Assembly (NCBI RefSeq): GCF_002009175.1
Contig: NZ_CP018047.1
Location: 2,976,001-3,040,000, forward strand
Source: Streptomyces niveus
Lineage (GTDB): Bacteria > Actinomycetota > Actinomycetes > Streptomycetales > Streptomycetaceae
Reading direction: 5' to 3'
Length of the DNA: 64,000 bases
Below are positions 1 to 8,606 of this stretch, piece after piece. The first letter of the stretch is position 1, and every line of letters starts with the position of its first letter. A program made the position numbers and the translations under genes. The notes under the pieces are model-generated. The model worked only from the letters and a program-made list of their open reading frames with translations. It was not told the DNA's origin and searched no databases.

Positions 1-576
1 GAGCGCGTTCAGTACGTCGAGCCCGATCCTGGCGGCCTCGCGGGGATCGAGCGTGCCCTCCTGAAGACGGTCGGCGAGCGACTGGCCGCGCACCAGCTCC
101 ATGACGATCCACGGCTTGTCGTCCTCGACGACGACGTCGTGCATGGTGACGACCGAGGGGTGGTCGATCCTGGCCGCCGAGCTGGCCTCGCGCCGCATCC
201 GCCGGTGCACGGTGTCGCGCTCCTGGGCGCCCAGATGCTCGGGAACGCGCGGCTCCTTGACCGCGACGTCGCGGTCCACGATCTCGTCGTGCGCCAGCCA
301 GACCGTTCCCATGCCGCCGTGCCCGAGGCGCGAGACGAGCCGGTAGCGACCACCGAGCAGGCGGCCCACCGACGGATCGGGCTCGGCGGGGGTGTGCCGG
401 TTCGTCTGCGTCGGCTGGTACGGGGAGCCATGAGGAACCTGGGGCGGCACCTGCGGCGGCTGCGACTGCCCGTGGTGCGGCTGGTACGGCGGCTGCTGCT
501 GTTGCTGTTGTGGCGGCTGCGGCGGGCGAAGTCCGTAGCTGGTGGGCTCGTTCGCCCGTCCCCCATCGTTCGTCAT
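1..576 (-). CDS. Ser/Thr protein kinase, N-terminal part (cut by window edge)
   Basis: First 192 residues of a Hanks-type Ser/Thr kinase; the gene runs off the window at base 1. ATG at 576 follows an AAGGA ribosome site. Residues 1-72 are a Pro/Gln/Tyr-rich leader (six consecutive Gln). The kinase domain then opens with RYRLVSRLGHGGMGTVWLAH (glycine loop), and the phosphate-anchoring lysine lies in DVAVKEP. The visible part stops in helix E (IGLDVLNAL), before the HRD and DFG motifs, so catalytic competence cannot be judged. It is the last of four kinase-type genes in tandem on this strand, 86 bp downstream of the next. The family phosphorylates Ser/Thr on cytoplasmic targets; the substrate is unknown. 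Confidence 0.9.
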   Translation of the reverse strand, partial: MTNDGGRANEPTSYGLRPPQPPQQQQQQPPYQPHHGQSQPPQVPPQVPHGSPYQPTQTNRHTPAEPDPSVGRLLGGRYRLVSRLGHGGMGTVWLAHDEIVDRDVAVKEPRVPEHLGAQERDTVHRRMRREASSAARIDHPSVVTMHDVVVEDDKPWIVMELVRGQSLADRLQEGTLDPREAARIGLDVLNAL

Positions 577-662
577 GACCACATCCTTACGGATAGCGCG
601 TCGCGATAGCCACCGGGGGACGGCAGCGGGTGCAGAGCCGTGACATCGGCTCCCGCTCGCGG

Positions 663-2420
663 TCAGTCGCCCGCGCTGCCCGCCTGCCAGCCGCCGAGCA
701 CGGTATCGAACTGCGACCGGGTGGTGGACCAGTCCGCGGCGGGGCCCGACATGTAGAGCGCGTACTCGGTCGAGCCGTCGGCCGAGAAGAACATCTGGTC
801 GATCGCCCGGCGCGGGCCGACGTACACCTCCCTCTCGTCCGTCACCGTGAACGTGAACTCCCACAGCGCGGCCTTCGTCTGGTCCCTGAACGTGTTGGGC
901 TTCAGCATGATCCGGTCGTACCCGGACAGGCCGTCGACGTTCTTCTCCATGTCCTTCATATGGTGGTAGGGATCCTGGAAGTCCGGTGAGGCGTCCACGG
1001 CGATGCGCAGGAAGTGGACGCCGTCGTCGGGGGTGTAGTCGATCTGGTCGCCGTTCATCCGGCGCTCCCAGCCCTCGGGCACGTTGAGACTGAAGCCCGC
1101 GGGATCGTCCACCCGCTTCCACCCGTCCGGCACGGACGCGGGCTCGGTCCCGGACGGATCGGTCTTGTCACCGGAACCGGAACCGGAGTCGGAACCGGAG
1201 CCGCCGTTCGCGTTCTGGTCCTTGCCGTCGTCCGCGGACGAGCCGCTCGGGTCCGGGTTCGCGCCGGCGCTCGTGTCGGGATCGTCCTTGTCGTCCGCCT
1301 GCTGGAGCGCGTAGTAGCCCACGCTGCCGCCGATCAGCGCGGCGGCGACGACCGCGACGAGCACCGCTCTCCAACGGCCCTTCCCGGCGGGCGTGTTGGT
1401 GGTCTGCGGCCCGGTGACGTGCTGGTAGGCGTTCGGTGGCGTGTGTCCGTACGGCAAGGGGTACGGCGCCGGGGCCTGCTGGTGCTGGGGGTACGCCCCG
1501 GGAGGCGGTGTGTGGGACGGGGACGGCACCGGGCCCGCGGCCTGGCGCCGCTCCCCCTCCGACACCGGCGACGTCGGCGCCTCGGGCTCCCGCCCGCCGA
1601 GCACGTCCCGCAGCATCCGCTCGGTCTCGGCGGCGTCCGGGCGGGCCTCGGGGTCCTTGTGGAGCAGCGCGGCGATCACCGGGGTGAGCAGCCCCGCGCG
1701 TACGGGAGCCGGCGGGTCGTCGGTGACCACTGCCTGCATGGTGGCGACCGCGGACGTACGGCGGAACGGTGACGTGCCCTCCACCGCCGTGTGCAGCGTC
1801 GCGCCCAGCGCCCACAGATCGGAGGCCGGTCCGGGGTCGTGGCCGCGCACCCGCTCGGGCGCGAGGTAGTCGATGGAGCCGACGATTTCACCGGTCCGGG
1901 TGATGGCCGAGTCGCCCTCGATGGCGGCGATCCCGAAGTCGGTGAGCAGTACCCGGCCGTCCCGCGCGAGCAGCACGTTGCCGGGCTTCACATCGCGGTG
2001 CAGGACCCCGGCCGCGTGCGCGGCGCGCAGCGCTTCCAGCACCTGGAGGCCGATCCGGGCCGCTTCCTTCACCACGACGGGTCCGTCGGCGACCGCGTCG
2101 GCGAGCGAGGGGCCGTCCACGTACTGCATGACGATCCAGGGCCGGCCGCCGTGGTCGAGCACGTCATGGACCGTCACCACGGCGGGGTGGCTGATCCGGG
2201 CCGCGGCCCTGGCCTCTTTCTGGGTACGGGCGTGCAGCACTGCGCGGTCGGCGGCGGTGACGTACAGCGCGGCGGTCAGCTCCTTGATCGCCACGGTCCT
2301 GTTGAGCAACTCGTCGTCGGCCCGCCACACTTGGCCCATACCGCCGCTGCCGATGGACTCGGCCAGCTTGTAGCGCCCGGCGAGCACCAGTCCCGCGCGT
2401 GTTTCCACAGACTCTTCCAC
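663..2420 (-). CDS. Transmembrane Ser/Thr protein kinase (PASTA-less)
   Basis: 585-residue receptor kinase. The N-terminal kinase domain (about 16-275) has every catalytic landmark: glycine loop SIGSGGMGQVW, VAIKEL lysine, HRDVKPGNVL near residue 140, DFG near 161 and APERVRG. A Pro-rich linker follows, then one membrane helix (about 350-370), an Asp/Ser/Gly-rich spacer and a roughly 150-residue extracytoplasmic domain (from about 430). That domain starts PAGFSLNVPEGW and resembles the outer domains of the kinases at 2616 and 6252. There are no PASTA repeats. The GTG start at 2420 follows GGCGGGGGC. It probably senses an extracellular cue and phosphorylates cytoplasmic proteins; ligand and targets are unknown. 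Confidence 0.93.
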   Translation of the reverse strand: MEESVETRAGLVLAGRYKLAESIGSGGMGQVWRADDELLNRTVAIKELTAALYVTAADRAVLHARTQKEARAAARISHPAVVTVHDVLDHGGRPWIVMQYVDGPSLADAVADGPVVVKEAARIGLQVLEALRAAHAAGVLHRDVKPGNVLLARDGRVLLTDFGIAAIEGDSAITRTGEIVGSIDYLAPERVRGHDPGPASDLWALGATLHTAVEGTSPFRRTSAVATMQAVVTDDPPAPVRAGLLTPVIAALLHKDPEARPDAAETERMLRDVLGGREPEAPTSPVSEGERRQAAGPVPSPSHTPPPGAYPQHQQAPAPYPLPYGHTPPNAYQHVTGPQTTNTPAGKGRWRAVLVAVVAAALIGGSVGYYALQQADDKDDPDTSAGANPDPSGSSADDGKDQNANGGSGSDSGSGSGDKTDPSGTEPASVPDGWKRVDDPAGFSLNVPEGWERRMNGDQIDYTPDDGVHFLRIAVDASPDFQDPYHHMKDMEKNVDGLSGYDRIMLKPNTFRDQTKAALWEFTFTVTDEREVYVGPRRAIDQMFFSADGSTEYALYMSGPAADWSTTRSQFDTVLGGWQAGSAGD

Positions 2421-2615
2421 GTGCCCCCGCCTGTTCCTCGGAAATCACAGGTTACGGAGCGGACGCGCGGACACGGAACCTGGGCTCGCGCCTGAAACCT
2501 CACCGTGACACAGACGAGGGGGCGCGCGGGCGGTTCGGAACAGGGCGTACCCGGCCGGTCGCCCTGTGGCCCTGTCGGGCCGTCAGGCGGTCTTACTGGT
2601 CGGGTTCTCGGCCCG

Positions 2616-5600
2616 TCAGCCGGTGATCCGGTAGGAACCGATGGCCTGTTGGTAGATCTCGGAGACCTTGTCCCGCTCGTCCTCGGGGCCGATGACCTGG
2701 ATGATGTGGTAGCTGCCCTTGACGATCATGGCGAGGTTCCGCACGTAGACCTCCTGACCGCTGCTGTTCTGCCAGGTGAACTGCCCCTCGGCCATGGGCT
2801 GCTGTCCGACGTCGATACGGCGCAGACCCGAGGAGGTGGCCCATGAGGAGTCCCGGAAGGGCTGCAACTCCCGCTCCTTCTCCCGCTGGTAGGCCAGCGG
2901 GTCGTCACCGTTGTCGGCCACGGTGTCCCGGCCCGGCACCACGATGAGCGTGAAGTCTCCCCGCCCGTAACGGACTTGTCCGCTGTCGTTGATCGGACGG
3001 CGCTGCCAGCTCTTGTCCACGCCGATGTCGAAGCCCTCGGTGTCCTTGCGCAGGACATAGCCGTCCGCGAGGTCCGCAGGAGGCCCGGAGGTCTGCGGTG
3101 TCGATGAGTTGGGGTCCGCCGGCTTGTCGCCGCCGTTGTCCGGGGTCGTGTCCGGGTTCTGCGGTTGCGGCGTACCCGGCGCGCTCGGATTCGACCCCGC
3201 GCCGTTCCCCGCCCCCTCCTCGCCGGCCTTCGGCAGGAGCATCACGGCGACGGCGATGGCCGCGACCATCAGCCCGAGGATCACCACGAGCAGGACGCGT
3301 CCGAGCGAGCGCGGCCCCCGTGAACCGCCGCCGCCCGACCGCTCGCGCGGCTCGCGGTACTCCCTGTCGCCGAAGTCCTCGTCGCGGTGGTCCCGTTCGC
3401 CGTACGCGCGGTCCGGTTGCTCACGGCGCGGCTCGGCGTACGTCTCACCGTGCGGGACACTCGCGACACCGCGCTGTTCGGAGGACCTGCCGCCCTTGTC
3501 CCTGCGCTCCTTGCCCTTCTTGTGACGGTGCCGGCCGTCGCCGCCACGGCGGCCACGGCGCTTGCGGACCAGCTCGCCCCTGCGGCGCACGATGGGCAGC
3601 CGCTCGTCCACGGAGGGCACGGCGACCACATCGAGACCGGCGTCGGGCTCGGGCGCCGAGCGCACCAGCGAACGCAGCCAGCCGCGCAGCTCCTCGAAGT
3701 CCGGCCGCTCCGTGGGGTCCTGACGGAGCAGCGACTCCACGACGGGGCGCAGCGGACCGCACTCCTCGGCGAAGGCGGGCGGCTCCGCGCAGACGAGCTG
3801 GACCAGCTCGGCCGCGCTCTCCTCCGGATACGGGGCGTGGCCCTGGACGGCGCGGTAGAGCAGCGCGCCCAGTGCCCACAGGTCGGTGGACGGGCCGATG
3901 GGCGGGGCGAGTTGCCAGTTCTCGTGGACCGGTCCGGCCTGCTCGGGGGCCCAGCGTTCGGTGACGGCGCCGACGACGGCTATCCGTGCCTGACGGGCGC
4001 GTTCGGCGGCGAGCGGGGTCGCGGGGCCTCGGTACGCGGGGGTCGTGCCGCCCGCGACGACGTCGTCCCAGCGGCCGGCCGGTACGGCGGTTCCGGGGAC
4101 GGCGGGCAGGTTCGAGGACTGGCGCTGGGCGTCGGCGCGCATGGCGTCACTGGTGCCCGAGCCGTGCCAGCCGCCACCGCCGCCCGTTCCGCCGGTGCCA
4201 CCAGCTCCGCCGCTCTCCTGGCGGAGGTACGGGGAGGAGCCGCCGGCCGGGGGGAGCGCGGGGACGTCGCGGTTGCCCGGCGCCTGGCGGTACGGGTCGC
4301 CGCCGCCCGCGGACAGCGGACGGGAGCCGTCGCCGGGGCCGGTGGGGCCGTCGTGCCAGGTGCCCGCCAGCTGGACGCGGCGGGGCGGCCGCGGGTCGTC
4401 GTCGCCGTCCCGGTCGGTGTCCCGGTCGGCGTCGGCGTCGGCCGGGTCGTCGTACGCCCCGCGGCCCGACGGGTCGATCTCGCGGGGCGGCATCGCCCAC
4501 CAGTCGGGGTCACGGCCCTCGCCCTGCGAAGGTCCGGCGGCACCGGCCGAGGGGCCGCCCGGCGGGTTGTCCGACGGGTTGTCCGACGGGTTGTCCGGCG
4601 AACCGCTCCGGCCGGCGGGGGCCGAGGGGTCCGACAGATGCACGGGGCGCTGCACGGGCAGGGTGCCGGTGTCGCGCTGCTGGTCCTCGGTGACGCGGGC
4701 GGCGGCGCGCGCTCCGGCGCGATAGGCGGCGATGGCTCCGGCGCGCGCGGCGCGGGTGTCCGCCGGGCCGCTGCGGGAGGGGTTGGCCGGCAGGGCGGGC
4801 TGTCCGGTGTACGGGACGACGGGGGCCGGTCCCGTACCGCCACGCGACTCAGGGCCGTCCTGGCCGCCCTGGAAGTCCTGGAAGTCCTGGCCGCCTTCGG
4901 TGCCTGTGCCGGTGCCGGTGCCACCTGTCTCCGCGCCGCTGTCCACGGCGGGCCGCCCGAACGCGTCGGTGCCGTAAGGGACTTCGCCGTACGAGCGGTC
5001 ACCGTACGACCCGTCGGCGTACGACCCGTCGCCGTACGGACCTTCGGCCGAGCGGGCCGTCTCCAGCGCGGCACGGCCCGGCGACGCGGGCCCCACCGGC
5101 ACGCCCAGCGCGCCGGTGCCCGGCGGCAGCGCCTCGGAGGTGCCCGTACGCCCGCCCGGGATGCCCACGACGCCCGGGCCCGCGCCCGGCAGACCGGCTG
5201 TTCCGGCGCCGCCGCTGCCCGGCCCCAGTTCGGGGCCCGGTGCCTGTCCGGCGCCCGGCACGGGACCCGGAATCTCACCGGCGGGCCGGTAGCCGGCTTC
5301 GAAACCGCCCGCCCCCGAGGACGGGGGTACCGGCATGTAGCCGCAGAGCGCTTCCTCGGCGGCGCCCGCCGCGAGGCCGGTGAGCACCACGCGCCCGTCG
5401 TCACAGACGAGCACCGTGCGGATGGTGATGTTCCGGTGGGTCCAGCCGTGTGCGTGCAGCACCCGTACGGCGGTGAGCACGTCCGAGGCGATCTCGGCCG
5501 CGCGGTAGGGGTTGAGCGGCTTCTCCGCGAGCAGGGCCGCCAGGGGCCTGGCCGCGACGAGTTCACTCACTATCCACAGCGACCCGCCCTCGGCGAAGAC

Positions 5601-5909
5601 GTCGAAGACCTGGTCGAGCCGTGGGTGGTCGGGGATCTGGGCGGCGCTCTGCGCCGCGTCGATGGCGCGCCGGACCGCCGGGTCCGTGGGCCTGCGTGTC
5701 GTACGGCCCGAGACCCGCCGCGTGGCCGCGGCACCGTCCGGGTCGACCATCTCGGCGTCCACGACCTCGGGCAACGGCACTTGCCTGACGAGGACTTCCT
5801 GCCCGCTGTACGTGTCGAACGCACGCGTCTCGACGAGATCGAACTCGTCGGACGGAGGCAGGGGCAGGCGGTAGCGGTCGGCAAGCACCCGTCCCGCGTA
5901 GTCGTCCAC
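2616..5909 (-). CDS. Membrane pseudokinase with giant activation-loop insertion
   Basis: About 1097 residues from a GTG at 5909 (SD GGGAGG); a start at 5975 is also open. The fold is kinase-like: RYRLPLPP start, LWIVSEL hinge, APEQ, PSTDLWALGALLY and a PTERPDFEEL ending. The catalytic residues are gone. The VAIK lysine is Arg (LVRQVP), HRDxKPxN reads HRNITIRT (about 157), and DFG reads TGL (about 175). Between TGL and APEQ (about 653) lie some 470 low-complexity residues rich in Gly, Pro, Ser and Asp. A basic juxtamembrane stretch, one membrane helix (about 870-892) and an outer domain like those of the flanking kinases follow. The likely role is a non-catalytic scaffold or sensor working with the neighbouring kinases. 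The inactivation is read directly; the role is inferred. Confidence 0.85.
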   Translation of the reverse strand: MDDYAGRVLADRYRLPLPPSDEFDLVETRAFDTYSGQEVLVRQVPLPEVVDAEMVDPDGAAATRRVSGRTTRRPTDPAVRRAIDAAQSAAQIPDHPRLDQVFDVFAEGGSLWIVSELVAARPLAALLAEKPLNPYRAAEIASDVLTAVRVLHAHGWTHRNITIRTVLVCDDGRVVLTGLAAGAAEEALCGYMPVPPSSGAGGFEAGYRPAGEIPGPVPGAGQAPGPELGPGSGGAGTAGLPGAGPGVVGIPGGRTGTSEALPPGTGALGVPVGPASPGRAALETARSAEGPYGDGSYADGSYGDRSYGEVPYGTDAFGRPAVDSGAETGGTGTGTGTEGGQDFQDFQGGQDGPESRGGTGPAPVVPYTGQPALPANPSRSGPADTRAARAGAIAAYRAGARAAARVTEDQQRDTGTLPVQRPVHLSDPSAPAGRSGSPDNPSDNPSDNPPGGPSAGAAGPSQGEGRDPDWWAMPPREIDPSGRGAYDDPADADADRDTDRDGDDDPRPPRRVQLAGTWHDGPTGPGDGSRPLSAGGGDPYRQAPGNRDVPALPPAGGSSPYLRQESGGAGGTGGTGGGGGWHGSGTSDAMRADAQRQSSNLPAVPGTAVPAGRWDDVVAGGTTPAYRGPATPLAAERARQARIAVVGAVTERWAPEQAGPVHENWQLAPPIGPSTDLWALGALLYRAVQGHAPYPEESAAELVQLVCAEPPAFAEECGPLRPVVESLLRQDPTERPDFEELRGWLRSLVRSAPEPDAGLDVVAVPSVDERLPIVRRRGELVRKRRGRRGGDGRHRHKKGKERRDKGGRSSEQRGVASVPHGETYAEPRREQPDRAYGERDHRDEDFGDREYREPRERSGGGGSRGPRSLGRVLLVVILGLMVAAIAVAVMLLPKAGEEGAGNGAGSNPSAPGTPQPQNPDTTPDNGGDKPADPNSSTPQTSGPPADLADGYVLRKDTEGFDIGVDKSWQRRPINDSGQVRYGRGDFTLIVVPGRDTVADNGDDPLAYQREKERELQPFRDSSWATSSGLRRIDVGQQPMAEGQFTWQNSSGQEVYVRNLAMIVKGSYHIIQVIGPEDERDKVSEIYQQAIGSYRITG

Positions 5910-6251
5910 GACGCCTCCCACCAAGCGCGCTGTCCCTGGGTCCCCGGGTCCTCGGAGACCTCGCGAAACCGCCAATTCCGGTCGTTTACCGGCCCATTGT
6001 GACTGCGTACGGTCCGCGAGTTCTCACGATACGTGGCCGCACCCAAATATGCCGCCGGGTCAGGGCAACACAGGTCCTAACCTTCCCGGCAACCCGGGCC
6101 CGTACGCCCCGATGCCCCGGGCCGGTACCGGCCACGGCCCGTTCCGGCTCATGACGCGGGCCGTCTCACAGAGAGTCGCATCAATCACCGGAACGGGTTG
6201 TACCGCCCACGAGTTCTCGCCACCGCGACACGTTCACGCCGCGAGCGGCTG

Positions 6252-8282
6252 TCAGTCGGTCGGCTTGAAAGTGCTGTACGCCGTCTCACGGAGCGTCCGG
6301 CACTCGTCGTCGTCCCACTCGCTCGCCTTGCAGGTGATCATGATCGCGTAGCCATGGGTGGCGTCGACCTTGAAGCCGCGGTTCAGCACCCGCACCCGCT
6401 CGCCGCCCTGGTCGCGTTCGAATCCCCAGTCGGCGACGGTGGGATAGCCGTTGAACTCGACGGACTTGATGCCGAGTCGCTTGTAATTACTGATGCTGCC
6501 CTTTATCTGCGCTTCGAGCTGCTCCCAGGCGCGCTTCGCGTCGTTGGTCGGCTTGGCGTTGAAGTCCACCTGGATACGGGGGAATTCACCGTCCTCGCTG
6601 TAGATGCCGCCCGAACTCTGCCCGGCCGTACCGGTGCGCCTGAAGTCCTCGGGCATCGCCATGGAGAAGCGGAACTGCTTGACCGTGACCGTCTTGAAGT
6701 CCTCGGGGACGCCCTTGCCGTCCGAACCGGAGCCGGAGTCCGAGTCGCCGGAGCCCGGTCCCGAGTTGTCCTTACCGGATTCACCGTCGCCCGACGGGTC
6801 GGCCGACGGCTTGTCGCCACCGCTGCCCTTGGCCGAATCCTGCTGCTCGTCCTTGCCCGACGTGTCGCCGGTGCCGCTCTTGGCGTCGTCACCCGCGGTG
6901 GCGCCGGCCGACGCCGCGGTGTCGTCCTTGCCCGCGTCGCCCTTGGCCCCTCCGTCCGAGTCGCCGTTGAGGGCGACGACCAGGACGACGGAGAGGATCG
7001 CCAGCACGACGACCGCCGCGATGATCATCATCGTGCGGCGCGGGACGACATCGGTGAGCGAAGCCCGCGTGGTCGTCGTCCCGGCCGTGCCGGTGGCCGG
7101 TGTCGGCGCGGCACCCGAGGCGGCGGGCGAAGTGGCGGCGCCCGATCCGGCTCCCGCTCCCGCCCCCGCGACCGGCGTCCCGCCCGGCTTCGACCCGGCA
7201 CCGGACGCAGCGGAGGCACCCGAGGCACCGGCCACGCCGACACTCCCGGCGCCTTTCCTGGTCCGGCCCTTGGACCGGGGCGCGGGCTCCGGGGGAAGCG
7301 GCGGCAGCGCCACCACCCGCGTCGCGTCGGCCGCCGGCTCGGGCAGTTCGGAGGGGTCGGGGGTGTCGATGACGTCCTGGAGCAGCGCCCGCGCGCCAGC
7401 GTCGTCGAGACGCAGCGCCGGGTCCTTGGCCAGCAGGCCGTAGATGACCTCTTCCAGCGCGCCCGCGTTCTTCGGCGGGTCGAGCGGTTCGGTCATGACG
7501 GCGGTGAGGGTCGCGATGGCCGACCCCTTGTCGTACGGAGGGCAGCCCTCGACCGACGCGTAGATCAGCCCGCCCAGCGACCACAGGTCGGCGGCGGGAC
7601 CGGGCTTCTTGCCGCGGGCGCGCTCCGGCGAGATGTACGAGGGGGCGCCGACGAGCATGCCGGTCGAGGTGACCGACGGATCGCCCTCCACCTGTGCGAT
7701 GCCGAAGTCGGTGAGGACGACGCGTCCGTCCTCGGAGATCAGCACGTTGGACGGCTTCACGTCGCGGTGCAGGATGCCCTCGCGGTGCGCCGAGCGCAGC
7801 ACGTCGAGGATCGCGAGCGCGACCTCGGCGGCGCGCTTCGGAGTCAGGACCCCGTCCTCGCGGACGACCTCGGCGAGGGACTTGCCCTCGATGAGTTCCA
7901 TGACGATCCACGGCCGGTCGTCCTCGTCGACGACGTCGTAGACGGTGACGGCCCCGTTGTTACGGATACGGGCGATCGCCTTGGCCTCGCGCAGCGTACG
8001 CGTGATCAGCCGGCGCTTCTCGTCCTCGTCGATGCTGGTGGGGAAGCGCAGTTCCTTGACGGCGACGGTACGGCCGAGCGTCTCGTCGACAGCCCGCCAG
8101 ACCGTGCCCATTCCGCCGCGGCCGAGTACCTCGCCGAGCCGGTACCGTCCCGCGAGGAGGCGCCCTTCGGTGCTGCCGTCGGCCCCGCTCCCGGTGTCGT
8201 CCGTGTTGTCCGCACCGTCAGTGCCGTCACTGCCGCTCCGGGGCTCTCGCACCGTGTCCCGTGACTGCTCCGCCTCCGCCAT
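6252..8282 (-). CDS. Transmembrane Ser/Thr protein kinase
   Basis: 676 residues from ATG 8282, chosen for its GAGGGG ribosome site; the upstream open frame to 8375 lacks one. The kinase domain (about 38-300) is intact: RYRLGEVLGRGGMGTVWRAV, VAVKEL, HRDVKPSNVL near 170, DFG near 191 and SPERARG. Next come a Gly/Ala/Thr/Pro-rich segment, one membrane helix (about 417-439), a long Ser/Asp/Gly-rich stalk and an outer domain of about 150 residues (FRFSMAMPEDF to the end) of the same type as in its two downstream neighbours. It is the first gene of the four-kinase series and is separated from it by 276-342 bp gaps, so each kinase may have its own promoter. Confidence 0.93.
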   Translation of the reverse strand: MAEAEQSRDTVREPRSGSDGTDGADNTDDTGSGADGSTEGRLLAGRYRLGEVLGRGGMGTVWRAVDETLGRTVAVKELRFPTSIDEDEKRRLITRTLREAKAIARIRNNGAVTVYDVVDEDDRPWIVMELIEGKSLAEVVREDGVLTPKRAAEVALAILDVLRSAHREGILHRDVKPSNVLISEDGRVVLTDFGIAQVEGDPSVTSTGMLVGAPSYISPERARGKKPGPAADLWSLGGLIYASVEGCPPYDKGSAIATLTAVMTEPLDPPKNAGALEEVIYGLLAKDPALRLDDAGARALLQDVIDTPDPSELPEPAADATRVVALPPLPPEPAPRSKGRTRKGAGSVGVAGASGASAASGAGSKPGGTPVAGAGAGAGSGAATSPAASGAAPTPATGTAGTTTTRASLTDVVPRRTMMIIAAVVVLAILSVVLVVALNGDSDGGAKGDAGKDDTAASAGATAGDDAKSGTGDTSGKDEQQDSAKGSGGDKPSADPSGDGESGKDNSGPGSGDSDSGSGSDGKGVPEDFKTVTVKQFRFSMAMPEDFRRTGTAGQSSGGIYSEDGEFPRIQVDFNAKPTNDAKRAWEQLEAQIKGSISNYKRLGIKSVEFNGYPTVADWGFERDQGGERVRVLNRGFKVDATHGYAIMITCKASEWDDDECRTLRETAYSTFKPTD

Positions 8283-8606
8283 GCGTCCCCTCTGCGATCC
8301 CTGGTGTCCGCCCGCGCCTGACGCCTGCCGCCTGCCCGCGCTCGGCGCGGTAACGCGCCCTGACAGAGCCTTCATTGTCCCTCACTCCGGCGTATGCGAT
8401 GGTCCCGGGTCCGCCATCCGCCGGGACGAGGGCCCACGCGGGGCTCGGAGAGGGGCCGTTGGGCGGGGTGCGGGGGATCTCGCCGCTGGTCATGCCCCTG
8501 TTCGGGACTCGAACAGGGGCGCCCGACGCGATCCCCTGAAGGATCGCATCGGGCGCCCCAGGCGCCTCACATCACCTCGAACGCCCCTCCGGGACGCTCC
8601 CGCACC
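8283..8606. other. Intergenic region between glpD and kinase gene
   Basis: 324 bp without a convincing gene. The glpD-proximal half (8494-8559) holds two overlapping GC-rich hairpins (annotated separately). The rest should carry the kinase promoter, but I find no clear -35/-10 pair. The minus-strand open frame at 8227-8493 has no family signature and overlaps the kinase start, so I do not call it. Confidence 0.6.
8494..8559 (-). terminator. Tandem overlapping hairpins after glpD
   Basis: Two inverted repeats share the GGGGC at 8516-8520. One has an 11-bp perfect stem (8494-8504 with 8510-8520). The other is a 19-bp stem with a single mismatch (8516-8534 with 8541-8559, loop CCTGAA). They lie 48 bp past the glpD stop and should terminate it. 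Because they share a strand segment they cannot both form fully. Confidence 0.65.

Noticed and set aside
3387..6002. 871-residue plus-strand open frame opposite the pseudokinase gene
   Set aside because: High-GC antisense shadow. No family signature, no ribosome site; the minus strand encodes a recognisable kinase fold.
8227..8493. 88-residue minus ORF upstream of the kinase gene
   Set aside because: Overlaps the kinase start in another frame, no homology-like features, no spaced ribosome site.
8480..8525. tRNA-like TTCGAGTCC on the minus strand
   Set aside because: The match is part of an 11-bp terminator stem; no acceptor stem, anticodon arm or D arm can be drawn around it.
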